DNA from: Cupriavidus basilensis
Lineage (GTDB): Bacteria; Pseudomonadota; Gammaproteobacteria; Burkholderiales; Burkholderiaceae
Length of the DNA stretch: 64,000 nucleotides
NCBI RefSeq assembly: GCF_008801925.2
Contig: NZ_CP062804.1
Coordinates: forward strand, 2,294,001 to 2,358,000
Direction of reading: 5' to 3'
Below, piece after piece: positions 61,183 through 64,000 of the stretch. The translations under genes were made by a program, and so were the position numbers. The number at the start of each line of letters is the position of its first letter. The stretch's first letter is position 1. The notes beneath the pieces were generated by a model that ran no database searches, had not been told where the DNA came from, and saw only the letters and a list, made by a program, of their open reading frames with translations.

Positions 61183-62472
61183 ATGTACCAGACCCATGCG
61201 GTCATCAACCGCACGCCGCGCGCCAAGGATGCCGAACTGGCCGCCTGCCAGTGGCCGGAAGACGCCCTGCATTTCATCCCTGACTGGGTGTACACCAGCA
61301 ATGCCGTGTACGACCTGGAACTGGAGAAGATCTTCCGCGGCCGCTCGTGGAATTTCGTCGCGCTGGAGGCCGAGATTCCCAACTCGGGCGACTTCAAGCG
61401 CTCTTACGTCGGGCCGACGCCCGTCGTCGTGGCGCGCGCTGAAGACGGCTCCGTCAATGTCTTCGAGAACCGCTGCGCGCACCGCGGCGCGGAGTTCTGC
61501 CGGCATGGCCAGGGCAACGCCAAGGAGTTCGTCTGCCCGTATCACCAGTGGTCCTACGACCTGAAGGGCAACCTGCAGGGCGTGCCGTTCAAGCGCGGCG
61601 TGAATCGTGCAGGCGGCATGCCCAAGGACTTCCGCAATGAAGACCATGGCCTGGTGAAGCTGAACGTGGCCACGCGCAACGGGGTGATCTTCGCCTCGTA
61701 CGCCAACGACATGGAACCGCTGGACGTGTATATGACGCCGGAAATCCTCAAGGATTTCGATGTGGTGTTCAACGGCAAGCCGCTCAAGGTCCTCGGGTAC
61801 TACAAGAACGAGTTGCCCTGCAACTGGAAGATGTACCACGAGAACCTGAAGGACCCGTACCACGCCACGCTGCTGCACTCCTTCCTGGTGGTGTTCGGCC
61901 TGCTGGTCGCCGGCAACGACTCCGCCATGATCGCCGACCCGGTGCACGGCCGCCACGGCACCATGGCCTCGGCCAAGAAAGAAGACAAGTACGCGGCGGT
62001 GAGCGACGAGAACAAGAAGGAGATGCGCTCCTACCACGAAGGCATGCGCCTGCAGGACGACCGCTTCCTGGAGTACATCAAGGAGTTCGATTCGCCGTGG
62101 TCCGTCACCATGCAGACCATCTGGCCGAACCTGATCGTGCAGCGCGAGATGAACACGCTGGGCGTGCGCCAGATCGTGCCCAACGGCCCGGACAGCATGC
62201 TGATGCAGTGGACCATGTTCGGCTATGAGGACGACACCGAGGAGATGACGCGCCACCGCCTGCGCCAGGGCAACCTGATGGGCCCGGCCGGCTTCCTTGG
62301 CCTGGAAGACAACGAGGCGATGAAGTTCGTGCAGGAAGGCGTGCGCCGCTCCAGCACCGACCGCAATGTGCTGAAGCTCGATCCCGGACACGTCGGCACC
62401 GCCAACTCGCTGATCTCGGAGTCCGCGATCCGCGCCATGTACCAGTACTACCGCAGCGTGATGGGGTTCTGA
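61183..62472 (+). CDS. picB: PicB component: Rieske non-heme iron oxygenase large subunit
   Basis: 429 residues from the ATG at 61183 (GAGGAACG upstream). The Rieske centre is Cys98-x-His100 and Cys118-x2-His121 (FVCPYHQWSYD). Mononuclear iron ligands are His227 and His232 in ENLKDPYHATLLHSF; the usual bridging Asp lies just before in KDPYH. It is the catalytic alpha subunit. In this cluster its proposed reaction is 3-hydroxylation of 6-hydroxypicolinate; a different pyridine carboxylate cannot be excluded. Confidence 0.9.
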   Translation: MYQTHAVINRTPRAKDAELAACQWPEDALHFIPDWVYTSNAVYDLELEKIFRGRSWNFVALEAEIPNSGDFKRSYVGPTPVVVARAEDGSVNVFENRCAHRGAEFCRHGQGNAKEFVCPYHQWSYDLKGNLQGVPFKRGVNRAGGMPKDFRNEDHGLVKLNVATRNGVIFASYANDMEPLDVYMTPEILKDFDVVFNGKPLKVLGYYKNELPCNWKMYHENLKDPYHATLLHSFLVVFGLLVAGNDSAMIADPVHGRHGTMASAKKEDKYAAVSDENKKEMRSYHEGMRLQDDRFLEYIKEFDSPWSVTMQTIWPNLIVQREMNTLGVRQIVPNGPDSMLMQWTMFGYEDDTEEMTRHRLRQGNLMGPAGFLGLEDNEAMKFVQEGVRRSSTDRNVLKLDPGHVGTANSLISESAIRAMYQYYRSVMGF

Positions 62473-62477
62473 ACAGC

Positions 62478-63026
62478 ATGACACCGACAATCACCCCAAC
62501 CATGACACCGATGGCGCATAGCCTCTTTCGCCCCTGCCAGCTGGCCCCCGCGCGCGCGCAAGCGCTGCGCATGGAGATCGACGCCTTCCACAGCGAATAC
62601 TGCGCCGTGCTCGATGCCGGCATGGTGGAAACGTGGCCCGAGTTCTTTACCGAGGATTGCATCTACCGCGTCACCGCGCGGGAGAACGTGGAACTCGGGT
62701 TGCCGGTGGGGCTCGTCTATGCAGAAGGCCGCGGCATGATGCACGACCGGGCGGTGGCGATTGCGCGCACCCAGATGTTCGCGCCGCGCTATATGCTGCA
62801 TCTCGTCACCAATACGCGCGTCACCGATGAAGGCGAATCTGGCGAGATCCAGGCCCAGGCCAGCTTCCTGCTGCTGCAAACGCTGGTCGAAGGCCCCACC
62901 ACCATCCACATGGCGGGCACGTATCACGACCGCTTCGCCCGCGTCGAGGGCAAGCTGCTGCTGGCCGAGCGCCAGGTCGTGTACGACACCACCATCATCG
63001 CCAACGACCTGGTGTATCCGGTCTGA
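62478..63026 (+). CDS. picB: PicB component: ring-hydroxylating oxygenase small subunit
   Basis: 182 residues from ATG 62478; starts at 62502 or 62511 are also possible. NTF2-like beta subunit of Rieske oxygenases: MEIDAFHSEYCAVLDAGMVETWPEFFTEDCIYRVTARENVE at the N-terminus and FARVEGKLLLAERQVVYDTTIIANDLVYPV at the end. It is structural, stabilising the alpha3beta3 hexamer. 5 bp after the alpha subunit gene; last gene of the picB unit. Confidence 0.9.
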   Translation: MTPTITPTMTPMAHSLFRPCQLAPARAQALRMEIDAFHSEYCAVLDAGMVETWPEFFTEDCIYRVTARENVELGLPVGLVYAEGRGMMHDRAVAIARTQMFAPRYMLHLVTNTRVTDEGESGEIQAQASFLLLQTLVEGPTTIHMAGTYHDRFARVEGKLLLAERQVVYDTTIIANDLVYPV

Positions 63027-63041
63027 GCGAGTGTAGTCCAG

Positions 63042-63062
63042 GCGCCGGCGCCATGCCGGCGC
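63042..63062. terminator. GC-rich hairpin between convergent picB and picR
   Basis: GCGCCGGC (63042-63049) and GCCGGCGC (63055-63062) form a perfect 8-bp stem with a 5-nt loop. There is no T-run on either side, so termination is only suggested by its position between two convergent genes. Confidence 0.4.
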
Positions 63063-63069
63063 GCTGTCG

Positions 63070-63600
63070 CTACATGATGCGCAACACGGTGCGGCTATAG
63101 TCGTTGTTAGCCTCGACCAGCGTGGACAGCAGGTCCATGAACACCTTGCGCTGCGCCGGGCGCAACGGCGCCAGCATGCGCTCCTGCGCGCGTTCCATGT
63201 CGGCGCGCAGCGACGCCACCACGGTCTGCCCTTCCTTGGTCAGGTGCACGTGGCGCGTGCGGCGGTCGGCCGGATTGTCCTTGCGCTCGACCAGGCCACG
63301 TTCTTCCAGGCGGCGCACCACGTCGGCGGTGGTGGTGCGGTCAAAGCCGACTTCCTGCCCCAGCGCGGTCTGGTCCAGCCCGGGCAACACGGACAATACC
63401 GTCAGGATGGCGTACTGCACCGGCGTGATGCTGGGAGACTTGCATTCCTCGAAAAACATGGCCACGTGGATCTGGTGCAGGCGACGCACCAGGAAACCGG
63501 GCCGCGCCCACAGAAGCGCCTTGGCCGGGTCCGCTTCGGACGGCGCCGGATCCTCGGCCGGAGGAGCGGAGCGCGTCGTTTGACGTTTTGCAGAGGACAT
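63070..63600 (-). CDS. picR: MarR-family regulator of the pic regulon
   Basis: 176 residues. The winged helix is recognisable: SITPVQYAILTVLSVLPGLDQTALGQEVGFDRTTTADVVRRLEERGLVERKDNPADRRTRHVHLT. A flexible N-terminal extension of ~35 residues precedes it. MarR proteins bind palindromes as dimers and leave DNA when an aromatic ligand binds. Its own promoter carries a palindrome of the same type as those before picA, picC, the transporters and picB, so it is the best candidate for the cluster repressor. Confidence 0.88.
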   Translation of the reverse strand: MSSAKRQTTRSAPPAEDPAPSEADPAKALLWARPGFLVRRLHQIHVAMFFEECKSPSITPVQYAILTVLSVLPGLDQTALGQEVGFDRTTTADVVRRLEERGLVERKDNPADRRTRHVHLTKEGQTVVASLRADMERAQERMLAPLRPAQRKVFMDLLSTLVEANNDYSRTVLRIM

Positions 63601-63612
63601 TCAACTCACCAA

Positions 63613-63634
63613 ACTTGTTAGCATGCTGACAAGT
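63613..63634. promoter_or_regulatory. PicR-type operator at its own promoter
   Basis: TTAGCATGCTGA (one mismatch to the family) inside a longer 22-bp inverted repeat, ACTTGT...ACAAGT, immediately upstream of picR. Suggests autorepression. Confidence 0.68.
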
Positions 63635-63674
63635 ATAGACGACTGTCCCCACCCTGGTGCCAAAACGCACCGTT

Positions 63675-64000
63675 TCAGGTCCGCTCCGAAGCGGCCTGCC
63701 CGCTTTGCGCGATGCGCGCCCGGTCCCGATGCCGCGCCGCCGTCACGCAGTCCCGGTACAACTGCACGGTTTCGCGCCCGAGCGAGGCCAGCGAGAAGTT
63801 CACCTCCACCCAGCCGCGCCCGCGCCACCCCATGCGGGCCGCGCGCCCGGGGTCCGCCGCCAGCTGGCACATGGCCTGCGCCAGGGCATGCGCGTTGCGC
63901 GGCGGCACCAGCACGCCGTGGGCACCATCGAGAAAGGTCTCGGGTATCCCGTCCAGCGCGGTGGCAATGACTGGCTTGCCGCAGCTCAGCGCCTCCAGTA
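63675..64000 (-). CDS. Glycosyltransferase family 1, C-terminal part
   Basis: The frame is open at the right window edge; about 108 C-terminal residues are seen. EALSCGKPVIATALDGIPET and GVLVPPRNAHALAQAMCQLAADP are the nucleotide-sugar binding C-terminal motif of GT-B (GT4/GT1-like) enzymes. It transfers a sugar from an activated donor; the acceptor is unknown. It belongs to whatever lies to the right of the pic cluster. Confidence 0.85.
   Translation of the reverse strand, partial: LEALSCGKPVIATALDGIPETFLDGAHGVLVPPRNAHALAQAMCQLAADPGRAARMGWRGRGWVEVNFSLASLGRETVQLYRDCVTAARHRDRARIAQSGQAASERT

Overview
The base composition (high GC), gene families (Bug-type tricarboxylate receptors, CaiB, MHS symporters, FecIR/TonB modules) and long intergenic inverted repeats point to a metabolically versatile betaproteobacterium of the Burkholderiaceae, most likely Cupriavidus or a close relative. 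No rRNA, CRISPR array, complete insertion sequence or replication origin was seen. One tRNA (initiator Met) is present.

Layout. 0-5 kb: a sugar-acid catabolic operon (UxaA/GarD-type dehydratase, cut by the window edge; aldehyde dehydrogenase; HpcH/HpaI aldolase; FAD oxidase). 5-11.4 kb: an iron uptake unit (FecI-like sigma factor, FecR-like regulator, STN-containing TonB receptor, PepSY reductase, DUF3649). 11.6-17 kb: small accessory genes, a MocR aminotransferase remnant and a VapBC toxin-antitoxin pair. 16.7-21 kb: a second metal uptake unit (DUF2946, TonB receptor, PepSY protein) with the relic of a third receptor behind it. 21-31.4 kb: a CaiB/Bug/CitE-like operon with a divergent LysR gene, another LysR, a class C beta-lactamase-like esterase, gltS, an Xni-like nuclease, a small HTH protein, tRNA-fMet and a LysE exporter. 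31.5-32.3 kb: a roughly 740-bp imperfect palindrome. 32.8-43.5 kb: an orphan type VI secretion (T6SS) island: VgrG, DUF4123 adaptor, two tandem DUF3304 lipoproteins, a Tle1-like DUF2235 phospholipase, a YiaA-like protein, a DotU/TssL-OmpA protein, PAAR and two membrane proteins. No other T6SS structural genes are visible. A 24-bp exact direct repeat brackets the island; one copy lies inside the 3' end of the adjacent catabolic gene.

43.8-63.6 kb is the most coherent system: a picolinic acid (pyridine-2-carboxylate) degradation cluster matching the pic genes described in Alcaligenes faecalis. The proposed route is picolinate dehydrogenase (PicA; molybdenum, FAD and 2Fe-2S subunits) to 6-hydroxypicolinate; a four-component Rieske oxygenase (PicB) to 3,6-dihydroxypicolinate; decarboxylase PicC to 2,5-dihydroxypyridine; ring cleavage by PicD; deformylation by PicE; deamidation by PicF; and isomerisation by PicG to fumarate. 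Uptake is probably served by an MHS/MFS symporter and a five-gene Liv-type ABC transporter inside the cluster. A MarR-type regulator (PicR) lies at the end. A repeated 12-bp palindrome (consensus TCAGYAYRCTGA) precedes every transcription unit of the cluster and picR itself, so the whole block looks like one regulon. The window ends in a partial glycosyltransferase.

Functions were assigned by reading translated sequences and recalling family motifs; no database search was run. Start codons were chosen from ribosome-binding sites, overlaps and signal peptides.
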